Notes: generated by a model not told the origin, from the letters alone. Positions 1 through 8,123 are shown, numbered from the stretch's first letter. The stretch: DNA of 22,722 nt from a bacterium (GCA_021823605.1 JAKANV010000002.1:1-22722); one strand, 5' to 3'. A program made the numbers and translations.

Positions 1-886
1 GCGGTAATCCTGAAACTTTATAGGTGTTGTATGGTGAATCAAGACTTATATCTTCATCTGAGAGAATTCTTTTATTGTTGCCCAAAACATACTGAACGGT
101 GGCACATGAATCGAGCTTCATTCCGATGCTTAATCGATTCAAAAAAACACTAGCTACCTTTTTCTTATCACTATTACTCTGCACTTCCCGTTCCACTATT
201 GAAGCAAGTGTTAAGACCTGATAATAGTTCAGGCCTTCATTCCCTACACCAGCACGAATCTTTGAATCTGCTTTTTGCGAAAACTCGGCTAACATTTTGC
301 TAACCACCTCGTCAGAAGTTGGTTTTGATGAGAGAAAATATGTATCAGGATATAGAAAACCCTGCAAATCTCCATTCGGGCTTTCCTTCAAAAAATCATA
401 GTTGTACTTTTTGCTTAGAGAATTTTTGAAATCCTCGCTCGTCCCAATTCCTTTTTTTACGATTTCATCTTCAATCTGTTTATTGGCCCAGCCTTCTGGA
501 ATCGTGATTTTCCCGCTTGTGACCTTTCCCTTCGTCAAGATCTCCATTACCTGAATCATTGAAAGATTTTTGCTAAATGTATAATCGCCGGCCTGAATGT
601 GCGCTCCTTCACCCTTGTATTTTAGATAAACCACAAAAACGAATGAGTTTCTTATGATACCCTTCTTTTCCAGATTTTTCCCTATATCTTGCGTACTTTC
701 TCCCTTTGAAACGGTAAAATTAACTTTTTCAGAACTCGTAGAGGCGGGCTTTTTGACCTCAGATTTTATAAAAGAAACGCTAAAAAGTGTGAAACCGAGT
801 AAAATTACTACAAAAATAATGGGAATAAAGAACTTCTTCTTTTTTATCCAAATTTTTTTTTCTTTCTGAATAAAGTTTGTGTTCAA
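1..886 (-). CDS. mltG: Endolytic murein transglycosylase MltG (YceG family), 3' end outside window
   Basis: Inner-membrane lytic transglycosylase that cuts nascent peptidoglycan glycan strands. About 295 residues are visible and the C-terminus runs off the left edge. The start is a TTG at 886, which overlaps the ruvX stop (TTGA, 4 nt) and lies 5 nt after an AAGGAGA ribosome binding site. Residues 15-18 are lysines, followed by a membrane helix at about 19-35. A LysM-like domain follows (motif VSKGESTQDIGKNLEKKGII), then the YceG catalytic domain with TLASIVEREV, whose first Glu matches the family's catalytic Glu, the VASVFLNRL segment, and YNTYKVSGLP at the edge. It is the last visible gene of the FtsA-like / baseplate-J-like / ruvX / mltG operon. 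An ATG-only gene finder would miss its start. Confidence 0.93.
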   Translation of the reverse strand, partial: MNTNFIQKEKKIWIKKKKFFIPIIFVVILLGFTLFSVSFIKSEVKKPASTSSEKVNFTVSKGESTQDIGKNLEKKGIIRNSFVFVVYLKYKGEGAHIQAGDYTFSKNLSMIQVMEILTKGKVTSGKITIPEGWANKQIEDEIVKKGIGTSEDFKNSLSKKYNYDFLKESPNGDLQGFLYPDTYFLSSKPTSDEVVSKMLAEFSQKADSKIRAGVGNEGLNYYQVLTLASIVEREVQSNSDKKKVASVFLNRLSIGMKLDSCATVQYVLGNNKRILSDEDISLDSPYNTYKVSGLP

Positions 887-1284
887 GACTGTCTCCTTAA
901 ATAACTTTCGAGGATTATTTTTGCCGCATATGAGTCTATCAACCCCTTCTCTTTTCTCGGGTCTTTGCCCTCTATTTTCATCATTTTTTCGGCCTCAACC
1001 GATGTCACTGACTCATCTTCATACTCTACTATTTCCCCATATTTCTCTAGGTGGTTCCTCACAAATTCCTTAACTTTTTCCGCCTGAAAACCCAGGGTGC
1101 CGTCCATGTTTCGCGGTAAACCGACAACTATCTTCTCAGGGTCTTCAGTTTGAATCACTTTTTCAAGCTCAATATCTATATTCTCATCAACATTTAACGT
1201 CATTAAGGTAAAAGCAAAACTACCTTCGCTTCTGGACACACCGATTCTCTTTTCTCCAATGTCGAGTGCTATAAACTTCCTCAT
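883..1284 (-). CDS. ruvX: Putative Holliday junction resolvase RuvX/YqgF
   Basis: RNase H-fold nuclease of the YqgF family, linked to pre-16S rRNA 5'-end processing and/or Holliday junction resolution. It has 133 residues, normal for the family. The motifs are ALDIGEKRIGVS at the N-terminus (first catalytic Asp, residue 8), VVGLPRNMDG, YEDESVTSVEAE, and DSYAAKIILESYL at the C-terminus (last acidic residue). Its ATG overlaps the stop of the upstream baseplate-J-like gene by 1 nt (TAATG), and its TGA overlaps the TTG of mltG by 4 nt, so translation is probably coupled. Pairing with mltG is common in bacteria. Confidence 0.93.
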   Translation of the reverse strand: MRKFIALDIGEKRIGVSRSEGSFAFTLMTLNVDENIDIELEKVIQTEDPEKIVVGLPRNMDGTLGFQAEKVKEFVRNHLEKYGEIVEYEDESVTSVEAEKMMKIEGKDPRKEKGLIDSYAAKIILESYLRRQS

Positions 1285-2930
1285 TACTGCTTTTCCACAA
1301 ACTCCATTTTCAGGTAAATATGGCTTTTGAGCCTTGAGACACTTTTCAAAAATCCGGGGAAGAAATCCATTTGAACTGAATCTATTCCGTCCAAATGTGT
1401 GAGGTAATCTTGGGCTTTTTGCTGGCTATCACCACTAATCTCAGTTTTTACCTTCTTCTCATCAATTTTCGTACCTAAATGCATTGACGCCTTGGCTTCG
1501 CCGGAAGCGGTGCCCTTATCTAAATTAATGTCGTTAAAGGTGATATCGACTGAATCCAGCTTGTCTTCCAATATTTGTTTATTCGGACCGGTTTTACTTT
1601 TGAAATCTTCAAACGCCACCTTTGTAAGGTCGTCTTTCTTGTATGCTAGCCCTTTAAATGAAACTGGGGCGGAAACCGTGAAATCATCCGCTTGATCATC
1701 GGCATTTTTTGAGACTGAGAGTGTGCCAATAGTTAACTTCTGAGCCTTGTCATCCAATGTTTCGTCCTTTTTCATCTTGCCTTGACCTTCTTTTTTCACA
1801 TCCGTATTGGCATCATCACTGAATGACTTTCTGGCATTTGCAATGTCAGCTGCGCTCACAACGCCCACTTCCTTTGTAGAGCCGCCTGACATAGCCGAAG
1901 CGCTTACACCGGTGATTTTGTCATATTTAGCTGTACCGGCGAAACCCGGAATTTTAAATGACCCGGATATATTGTATTGATCTCCAGGTGCATCCGCGGC
2001 CGCACTAACGTTGGCGGTCCCTGCTGTAATATTTCCTCCGCCGGAATCTGTATAGCCCGGGACTTCAACGTCTGAAAGAGTCCTAAATATCAGACCGTTT
2101 GCCTCAAGCCTCGTGCCCGCAACAAGAGTTTGAGGAAGCGTACTGTAAGTATTCTTTATGGTTACAGAACCCTGAGCCTTTGCCCCGATATTCTTCTTTC
2201 CTGTCGCCTGGTACTTCTTGGTCACTGTCTTATCGACCGAGATTAAATCACCTGGGATAGTATCGTTTGATTGGTTAACACTATTTGCACTTTTATCTAT
2301 CGTAAAATCAGCCGTTAAATCCTGCTTTTCAGATAGAACCTTTAACTTAATATTTGTCATCGGAACGTAAATATAGAGGAATAATAATAGGAAAAATCCG
2401 GCAACCGATGCGATAATAATAAACTTTTTATGTGGGAATTTCGGCAAAAGTTCATTCATTTTCCTCTTTTGGACACCTTTATCTCCGGCCTTTTCGGCCT
2501 TGGCTTTAGGCTCAACCTCCGGTTCATCTGCCATTTTTTCTTTCTCAGCCTTATCCAGAAGTGCGCCTTTCTTGAAAACAACCTCTTTCGTGTCCTCTAC
2601 AACCGGCTCATCCTCTTTGAGTTGTATTTCGTTTTCAGGCTCCGGCGCTGACTTCTCCGGAATCTTTGTTTCTTCGCCAACCCTGGAAGCACTGTGAATG
2701 CCGACTTGTTCCGCTAAATTTCGGCCAACCTTATCATGTGTGATAATCTGAATCTGTTTACCTAACGTGTCCGCCTGTCTCTTCAATAGCTTCAAATTTA
2801 CAATACTCTGAAGCAAAGCCGCTTCCTTTGGCACAACCAAATGGATATCAGCTTCAGCTGTTTTCCTTAAACGATCAATAACCGAAGTTATTTCCTCATC
2901 AATTTCTAAATATAATATCTTTCTTTCCAT
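1284..2930 (-). CDS. Single-pass membrane protein with baseplate-J-like ectodomain
   Basis: 548 residues. Residues 1-85 form an alpha/beta domain (VVPKEAALLQSIVNLKLLKR, then QIQIITHDKVGRNLAEQVGI) of a kind I associate with CPR membrane proteins. Residues 86-165 are a charged Glu/Lys/Pro-rich linker, and 169-189 a membrane helix after KFPHKK. The rest is predicted outside the membrane. Its middle (VAGTRLEANGLIFRTLSDV, then A..APGDQYNI) resembles the Baseplate_J/gp47 domain as annotated in many CPR genomes. No other phage structural gene is nearby, so a tail baseplate role is unlikely. It lies 3 nt after the FtsA/PilM-like gene, which suggests the two work together, for example as ATPase plus membrane partner. 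The cellular function is unknown. Confidence 0.75.
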   Translation of the reverse strand: MERKILYLEIDEEITSVIDRLRKTAEADIHLVVPKEAALLQSIVNLKLLKRQADTLGKQIQIITHDKVGRNLAEQVGIHSASRVGEETKIPEKSAPEPENEIQLKEDEPVVEDTKEVVFKKGALLDKAEKEKMADEPEVEPKAKAEKAGDKGVQKRKMNELLPKFPHKKFIIIASVAGFFLLLFLYIYVPMTNIKLKVLSEKQDLTADFTIDKSANSVNQSNDTIPGDLISVDKTVTKKYQATGKKNIGAKAQGSVTIKNTYSTLPQTLVAGTRLEANGLIFRTLSDVEVPGYTDSGGGNITAGTANVSAAADAPGDQYNISGSFKIPGFAGTAKYDKITGVSASAMSGGSTKEVGVVSAADIANARKSFSDDANTDVKKEGQGKMKKDETLDDKAQKLTIGTLSVSKNADDQADDFTVSAPVSFKGLAYKKDDLTKVAFEDFKSKTGPNKQILEDKLDSVDITFNDINLDKGTASGEAKASMHLGTKIDEKKVKTEISGDSQQKAQDYLTHLDGIDSVQMDFFPGFLKSVSRLKSHIYLKMEFVEKQ

Positions 2931-2933
2931 AGT

Positions 2934-4193
2934 CTAATTTTGCATTATTTTAGTTGCTTTTGAAAGGATGGAAGGCAAAACATCCTCCTCATTTTCTATA
3001 GTCAGGGCTAGATTAGCAAGCCCCATGGGGGTTATATCCTGCTGATTTTTCAGCTCACCGGTTTTGTCGATAACATTATTTACTTCCTCCGGCTTTATGA
3101 AACTGACCTGAGGCTTCTTGGCAAATGGAAGATCCTTATACCAACCGACCTTCTCAAGCGCTTTTTTAATTTCAGGAAGCGCTGAACCGCCTCCGCAAAG
3201 CAGGATTCTCGATGGAAGCAAATCTACGTTTGAAAACTCCGATAATGACAGCTCGATTCCCGAAAGCCACACTTCCGCATCGGCTTCCAAAGCTTCCTTT
3301 ACCATTTTAGCGCTTTTATCTTCCAAATCCCCTTTCGAATAAGCCAGCTTTATCTGTTCCGCCTTTGCAAATGAGGTATTTAAAACTTGGGATAATCTTT
3401 TCGTGAAGCTTCGTCCGCCAATGGCAAACATCTTCGTTCCTTCCAGGCCGCCGTTTCTAACAACCGCCACGTCAGAAGTTCCACCACCAATATCAATGAA
3501 TATCGCGCTGAACTCACCCGCTTCTTCACTACCGACACTTTTGGCAGCTGCATACGGCTCCGCGGCAATGGTTAGCAAATCCAAATCAAGATCCGAGGCA
3601 ATCGTTTGAAGCGCTCCCAAATGGACTAGGGGAGCAAAGGCGTTAAATATTCCGACACTGACATCTTTCCCCTGAAATCCCATCGGATTTGTAACACGAT
3701 AGCCATCAATTTTCACATCGACTATAGAAGCATTTACCAGTTTCACATCCACTTCTTCATGCCCCGTTTCCCAAGCCAGCTGTTGTCGTGCCGCATCGAA
3801 TGCTTTCCACTGAACTTTATTTACGATATTCTTGAGCTCATTATAGTCAATTCTAGTTTTTGGTTTCAACCTTTCATAATGCACCGTTGTCGTTGTCCCC
3901 TTCACAAGTTCTCCAGCGATTCCAATGACACAGTAGTCAGATATCATTCCAGCCTGCTCTTCTGCCACATCCAATGCCTTAGCACAGTTTTCAACACAAC
4001 CGGAGATGTCAGTCACGGCACCGCCATGCATATCACCGAGACGCTGACGCTGACGGCCAACACCGCGGACTACCGCTTTGCCATTTTCGATCTTGAAAAC
4101 CAGAGCCTTAACAAACTCCGTACCTATGTCGAGTGCGACATAGACGGGGTCTTTCGGTTTTCTCTTCAAAACGTTCGAAATTAACTCTTTCAT
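2934..4193 (-). CDS. FtsA/PilM-like actin-fold ATPase
   Basis: 419 residues, close to FtsA in length. Actin-fold nucleotide motifs are visible: phosphate 1 YVALDIGTEFVKAL (Asp22), an FtsA-type MHGGAVTDI segment, phosphate 2 FIDIGGGTSDVAVV, and the adenosine motif ILLCGGGSALPEIKKAL. FtsA tethers FtsZ to the membrane and PilM does a similar job for type IV pilus assembly. This one has no ftsZ or pil genes beside it and is followed at once by a membrane protein with a baseplate-J-like ectodomain, so I leave it without a symbol. The C-terminal tail (DVLPSILSKATKIMQN) could be a membrane-binding amphipathic helix, which is inference. It heads an operon with ruvX and mltG. There is no Shine-Dalgarno sequence, and a strong promoter ends 9 nt before the ATG. 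Confidence 0.82.
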   Translation of the reverse strand: MKELISNVLKRKPKDPVYVALDIGTEFVKALVFKIENGKAVVRGVGRQRQRLGDMHGGAVTDISGCVENCAKALDVAEEQAGMISDYCVIGIAGELVKGTTTTVHYERLKPKTRIDYNELKNIVNKVQWKAFDAARQQLAWETGHEEVDVKLVNASIVDVKIDGYRVTNPMGFQGKDVSVGIFNAFAPLVHLGALQTIASDLDLDLLTIAAEPYAAAKSVGSEEAGEFSAIFIDIGGGTSDVAVVRNGGLEGTKMFAIGGRSFTKRLSQVLNTSFAKAEQIKLAYSKGDLEDKSAKMVKEALEADAEVWLSGIELSLSEFSNVDLLPSRILLCGGGSALPEIKKALEKVGWYKDLPFAKKPQVSFIKPEEVNNVIDKTGELKNQQDITPMGLANLALTIENEEDVLPSILSKATKIMQN

Positions 4194-4202
4194 TACTGTT
4201 TT

Positions 4203-4231
4203 ATTGTAAAGGGTTTGGCTGAGTATATCAA
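4203..4231 (-). promoter_or_regulatory. Sigma70-type promoter of the FtsA-like operon, predicted leaderless
   Basis: -35 TTGATA at 4231-4226, a 17-nt spacer, and -10 TACAAT at 4208-4203. Only 9 nt separate the -10 box from the ATG at 4193, so the expected transcription start lies within a few nt of the start codon. This agrees with the missing Shine-Dalgarno sequence. Confidence 0.7.
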
Positions 4232-4255
4232 ATCAATATATTCAATATTTTTATA

Positions 4256-5197
4256 TTATTTGATGGAAGCAAGACGGGTAAAGTAATCAGTCGTTTCAAC
4301 ACCCCCTCCTGTCGCCATATTTGTAACTACACAGCCACACTGTGTACAGTCTGCCTTTCCTGAAAGTACGCATGGGCTAATACGTCCGCCTGCACCATTA
4401 TATGACTCGATATCCAGAGCAAACTTGCAGTTTTCGGGGGTTAAGTCTTTTGTGTGATCCGGATGAAGCCTATCAATCATATTATCCGTCATTGCCATAA
4501 AGTTACCATAAATTGGTTTAAGCCTATGAAGCTCTTCTACAATCCAAATCCTTTCTTCACGAGAAAGTCGCAGCGGCTCATCGTGAGCATCTTTGGTCGG
4601 AGTCATAGTGCTTATCATTATCCCTTCCACAAGACCACTTTCGCGCCAAAGTTCAAGCATTTCTCCTATCTCCTTGTGGTTCACATGATTAAGAGTGGTG
4701 TGCAGATAGATTGGCCCAATGTCTTTTTCTTTTGCCGCTTTAATATTTTTCTCAATTCTGTCATACAATCCTTTATTACCTCGGAGTTTGTCGTGCGTTT
4801 CCCGAAGTCCATCCATGGAAATAACGTGAAGAGTGGATTTCAGCTTTCGAAGCGGCACTGTGCCCGAAGTGACTAACCACGCAAAAGGTATGATACCACA
4901 TATCTTTTCTAGAAGTTGTGGCCGACAATACGGTTCTCCACCAACGAGAGTCACCTGAACAAACCCGTCTTTTCTTTTTTGTTTAAAAAATTCAATAACC
5001 TTTTCTTCCGGCCATTCTTCCACTGTAGGTTGGGCGCGCCAGTAGCACTTGCAGTTATTAGGACAGTGTTCCGATACATTGAAACTGAAGGCCATTGGCT
5101 TTTTCTCAAATACTTTCTGCCCGAAGCCCTTAGCTAAAACCAAACTATTCTTTGCAAAAAAGGGTGCTGCAAGTAATGGGTTGAAGATTTGTCTCAT
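4256..5197 (-). CDS. Radical SAM protein with SPASM/Twitch-like C-terminal cysteines and unusual CX3CXC motif
   Basis: 313 residues. The N-terminal 35 residues are basic and hydrophobic, followed by MAFSFNVSEHCPNNCKCYW. The cysteines are C45, C49 and C51, so the cluster motif is CX3CXC instead of the usual CX3CX2C. The rest is radical SAM-like: VTLVGGEPYCRPQLL (the GGEP SAM-binding motif), VISMDGLRETHDKLRG, and IYLHTTLNHVNHKEI. C-terminal cysteines C257, C276, C284, C287 and C289 (PCVLSGKADCTQCGC) look like ligands of an auxiliary Fe-S cluster. The substrate is unknown. The gene has its own promoter in the 56-nt gap after alaS and a ribosome binding site (AAAGGA, 8 nt before the ATG). Confidence 0.8.
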   Translation of the reverse strand: MRQIFNPLLAAPFFAKNSLVLAKGFGQKVFEKKPMAFSFNVSEHCPNNCKCYWRAQPTVEEWPEEKVIEFFKQKRKDGFVQVTLVGGEPYCRPQLLEKICGIIPFAWLVTSGTVPLRKLKSTLHVISMDGLRETHDKLRGNKGLYDRIEKNIKAAKEKDIGPIYLHTTLNHVNHKEIGEMLELWRESGLVEGIMISTMTPTKDAHDEPLRLSREERIWIVEELHRLKPIYGNFMAMTDNMIDRLHPDHTKDLTPENCKFALDIESYNGAGGRISPCVLSGKADCTQCGCVVTNMATGGGVETTDYFTRLASIK

Positions 5198-5222
5198 TAG
5201 TATAGTCCTTTCTTATGTTTTT

Positions 5223-5251
5223 ATATTAGCAGGATGCACTAATCATGTCTA
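5223..5251 (-). promoter_or_regulatory. Promoter of the 4256-5197 radical SAM gene
   Basis: -35 TAGACA at 5251-5246, a 17-nt spacer, and extended -10 TGC-TAATAT (TGC 5231-5229, box 5228-5223). It lies in the gap just past the alaS stop. The expected start is about 20 nt upstream of the ATG, leaving room for the AAAGGA ribosome binding site. Confidence 0.6.
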
Positions 5252-5253
5252 AT

Positions 5254-7038
5254 TCATTCAAGTGTTGCCTTGATGCGTCTAACACCCTTGGAACTAGAGG
5301 TTTCGTTTTTTATTCTGAAATGGCCAAGCTCACCGGTATTTTCAACATGCGGACCGCCACAGATTTCTTTTGATACAGCTTCTTTTGAAGATAAATCGCC
5401 ACCGATACTGTATACTTTTACCTTATCTCCATATTTTTCAGTAAATTCTCCTTCAGCGCCCTTGCTCTTTGCTGTTTCAAGGTCACATTCATCGAGATGG
5501 ACCTCCAGTTTCTTTTCTATCTTGTCATTTACCCAGTCTTCTACCTTTTGTCTCTCCTCGTCAGTAAGCTTTTCCGGATGCGAGAAATCAAGTCTTAATC
5601 TATCAGCGGTAAGATTTGAACCTTTTTGGTGCACATGTTCTCCCAATACTTCCTGAAGAGCCGCCAAGAGAAGATGCGCCGCAGTATGATATTTAACAAC
5701 CTGGGGGTCTCCACTGTCTGCCAATCCGCCCTTGAACATGCCAGCTGATGCCGTACGCGAAAGGTCTTGATGCTTTTTAAACTCTTCCTGAAATCCCTTT
5801 TCATCAACATCTAATTCTTTTTCTTGGGCTAATTCTTTCGTTAATTCGATAGGAAAACCATATGTTTGATAAAGATCAAAAATTACTTTCCCCGGTAAAA
5901 TTTCTTCGAACTCATAAGCTTCTCCCGTATAAAGTTCACTTACCTTCTCTCCTTTTGAATCTCTATAATTTTGTATTGTTTTATTAAATTGAGCTAACCC
6001 CATTTTTAACGTCTTTCTAAATCTTTCTTCTTCAGACTCCAGCTCTTTTTTAACCTTATCAGCCTGGATTTTGTATGTTTCTTTGTAAATTGCTGAAACA
6101 ATGTCAACAAAATCAGATGTGAAGTTTTTATTAATTCCTAACTGATGGCCTTTTACGATAGCTCGACGGATTATCCGTCTGACAACATAGCCTGCTTCTT
6201 TATTTGAAGGCAAAATTCCATCATTTACTGCAAAAACAGCAGTTTTTATATGATCACAAATAATTCTGAACAAGTTTTCATTTTCTTTGTATTTTTTCCC
6301 AGAAATCTCTTCAATCTTTTCAATCAAAGGTAAGCAAAGGTCTGTTTCATAAACATCTTTATGCCCATTTAGGGTCGTTAAAAGTCTCTCAAGACCCATT
6401 CCCGTATCAACACCTTTATGTTTTAAGGGCTCGTATTTGCCTTTCTGAAGGGAATATTCGTTGAAAACTAAATTCCAGATTTCTATCCCATCGATGTAGA
6501 ACTCAACTGTAGGTCCACCCGGTGACCCTTCTGTCCCAAGTGACCAGAAGTTATCCTCGAATCCTTGCGGCTCAATCTTTTTTAAGTCTTTAATCTTTTT
6601 CAAAATTTCTAATGATTCTTTATCTTCAGGTATTCCCTTTTCACCCTTAAAGTAAGTGGCATAGATTCTGGATTTATCAACTTTTAACTTTCCAGTCAAA
6701 AACTCCCAAGCAAAACTAATCGCTTCTTTTTTAAAATATGAATCTTTTTTCTCCGGGTAACCAAAAGAAAAGTTCCCGAGCATCTCAAAAAATGTCAGAT
6801 GCGTATCGTCACCGACTTCCTCGATATCTGAAGTTCTTAAGCATTTTTGGACAGAAGCTACGCTAGCATACGGCGCTTTGTCCGGCTCTGCATAAAATGG
6901 TTTGAACTGCTGCATTCCTGCAGTCGTAAAAAGTACTGTCGGATCGTTGTCTGGAATTAAAGAAGATGAGGAAATAACTTTATGCCCCTTCTCCTCAAAG
7001 AAATCTAGAAATTTTTGCCTCAGCTCGTTTGATGTCAT
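5254..7038 (-). CDS. alaS: Alanyl-tRNA synthetase, short form without C-Ala domain
   Basis: Charges tRNA-Ala. It has 594 residues against roughly 850-880 for a full bacterial AlaRS. The catalytic core is present (TVLFTTAGMQQFKPFY, then RTSDIEEVGDDTHLTFFEML, then EFYIDGIEIWNLVFNEY and GMGLERL), as is the editing domain with zinc ligands H451, H455 (HTAAHLLL), C560 and H564. The last motif reads CGGPHV where CGGTHV is usual. The protein ends at GVRRIKATLE, right after the editing domain, so the coiled coil and C-Ala/DHHA1 region that aids oligomerisation are missing. The ending looks natural, since the next gene's promoter starts at the stop. No Shine-Dalgarno sequence precedes the ATG. Confidence 0.95.
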   Translation of the reverse strand: MTSNELRQKFLDFFEEKGHKVISSSSLIPDNDPTVLFTTAGMQQFKPFYAEPDKAPYASVASVQKCLRTSDIEEVGDDTHLTFFEMLGNFSFGYPEKKDSYFKKEAISFAWEFLTGKLKVDKSRIYATYFKGEKGIPEDKESLEILKKIKDLKKIEPQGFEDNFWSLGTEGSPGGPTVEFYIDGIEIWNLVFNEYSLQKGKYEPLKHKGVDTGMGLERLLTTLNGHKDVYETDLCLPLIEKIEEISGKKYKENENLFRIICDHIKTAVFAVNDGILPSNKEAGYVVRRIIRRAIVKGHQLGINKNFTSDFVDIVSAIYKETYKIQADKVKKELESEEERFRKTLKMGLAQFNKTIQNYRDSKGEKVSELYTGEAYEFEEILPGKVIFDLYQTYGFPIELTKELAQEKELDVDEKGFQEEFKKHQDLSRTASAGMFKGGLADSGDPQVVKYHTAAHLLLAALQEVLGEHVHQKGSNLTADRLRLDFSHPEKLTDEERQKVEDWVNDKIEKKLEVHLDECDLETAKSKGAEGEFTEKYGDKVKVYSIGGDLSSKEAVSKEICGGPHVENTGELGHFRIKNETSSSKGVRRIKATLE

Positions 7039-7047
7039 TACTAGCTA

Positions 7048-7058
7048 ATTTTACTATA
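7048..7058 (-). promoter_or_regulatory. Possible -10 region of alaS
   Basis: Two overlapping AT-rich hexamers, TATAGT (7058-7053) and TAAAAT (7053-7048), lie 14 and 9 nt before the alaS ATG, just after the terminator of the upstream gene. No good -35 is seen at 16-18 nt. If used, the mRNA would be nearly leaderless, in keeping with the absent ribosome binding site. Confidence 0.3.
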
Positions 7059-7079
7059 AAATACTTATTTATAAAAGAA

Positions 7080-7104
7080 TTGAGCGGCCACACGGGCCGC
7101 TCAA
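7080..7104 (-). terminator. Intrinsic terminator of the 7101-8123 radical SAM gene
   Basis: A perfect 10-bp GC-rich stem (TTGAGCGGCC with GGCCGCTCAA; arms 7080-7089 and 7095-7104, 5-nt loop) is followed on the minus strand by TTCTTTTATAAA. The stop codon (TGA, 7103-7101) is inside the first arm. Confidence 0.8.
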
Positions 7105-8123
7105 CTTGGGAGACAATGGAAACAGTTGTGCTGGCAGTCTCTCTCGGATCGGAAGTGCCGAGCTCGCATCTGCCTTTTAGCCAGCTGAGCTCTCTGGAGA
7201 GCTATTGCAAGATTGATCTCCCCGAATTTTCCGATCGATAATGATTCAACTCCTTCCGGAATTTGAATCTCGCAAGGATAGATGCTTCCATCAGTCCGAA
7301 TCTGAAGGACCGAAAATTCGGTCAGAGAACAGCAGTATCCTTTTGGGATTATCGTCTTATCCTCGGGCAAAATTGGAATTCTTCTTGCCCGACCAAACTC
7401 GCTGTGTACTTCGCCCACTTCCAGCTCAACCAGATAGCCCGCGCTGACACCCAGCTTTCCTCTGTCCATCGTGACAACCGGCTCTTTAATGCCAAGTGGC
7501 CACTCGCCCCACCTTTCCCGAAGATTGAGAACTGCTGGGTGACTCATCTTGAAACCAAGCTTCTTGATTTGTCCCCTGATTTCCCTATCATCGACTCCGC
7601 AAACGTAGCCAAGGCTCCTTAGCACCCGTTGATACTTTCTGCGTGTTTTTTCAGCTATTTTGCTACCATCCCAATCGATGACGATGTTCATCCATGTAAC
7701 CGTTGATATGTCCTCAATCAACGGCAGTGTGAACTTTAACCTACTCGACGCCTCTCTGAGACTGAAGGCCGGAAATGAAAACCTGACACTCAACCGAGGG
7801 TTTCTTATCCGGCTTATTTGTTCTAAGACCGAGTAGCCGGTATCCTCCTTGTTCTTACATCCGGAAGTGGTTATGTTCACTATGCACTCCTCGTCTGCCA
7901 AAAGCTTTTTCACCACTATTGGCAAATAATTATGCAGCAAAGGCTCACCTCCACCAGAGTAAAAGACAGCCTTTTTGCCAGGTATTCTCAATATTTGAGA
8001 AGCTAGTTCGTCAAGCATCTCGGAACTCATTGAGACACCCTTAGGCTTGCTATCCCAGCTGCACATTGGGCATCCTCTGTCACAGCTAGTAGTTGGAATG
8101 ATGGAAAAGCTTACATTGTCCAT
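7101..8123 (-). CDS. Radical SAM/SPASM-like enzyme of unknown substrate
   Basis: 340 residues from the ATG at 8123, which has AGGAGGA 6-7 nt upstream. A longer reading from TTG at 8150 would place that ribosome binding site inside the gene. The canonical cluster motif is C14-X3-C18-X2-C21 (SCDRGCPMCSW), followed by FYSGGGEPLL, NITTSGCKN and a core around VRFSFPAFS. C-terminal cysteines C264, C265, C284 (DGSIYPCE), C330, C334 and C337 (CQHNCFHC) resemble a SPASM/Twitch auxiliary cluster. SPASM enzymes often modify small peptides, but the substrate here is unknown. GC is conspicuously high: three 60-nt lines counted (7141, 7441, 7741) hold 33-35 G+C, against 19-20 in counted lines of alaS and metG. 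This suggests transfer. It has its own promoter, leader hairpin and terminator, and lies next to two small related genes. Confidence 0.82.
   Translation of the reverse strand: MDNVSFSIIPTTSCDRGCPMCSWDSKPKGVSMSSEMLDELASQILRIPGKKAVFYSGGGEPLLHNYLPIVVKKLLADEECIVNITTSGCKNKEDTGYSVLEQISRIRNPRLSVRFSFPAFSLREASSRLKFTLPLIEDISTVTWMNIVIDWDGSKIAEKTRRKYQRVLRSLGYVCGVDDREIRGQIKKLGFKMSHPAVLNLRERWGEWPLGIKEPVVTMDRGKLGVSAGYLVELEVGEVHSEFGRARRIPILPEDKTIIPKGYCCSLTEFSVLQIRTDGSIYPCEIQIPEGVESLSIGKFGEINLAIALQRAQLAKRQMRARHFRSERDCQHNCFHCLPS

Noticed and set aside
1284..2930. Prophage or tailocin remnant because of baseplate-J similarity
   Set aside because: No other phage structural, lysis or integrase gene is present, and the protein has a membrane helix and charged cytosolic region instead of a baseplate layout.
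3759..4184. 141-aa plus-strand open frame opposite the FtsA-like gene
   Set aside because: No recognisable family, no ribosome binding site, and it lies fully antisense to a gene with clear actin-fold motifs.
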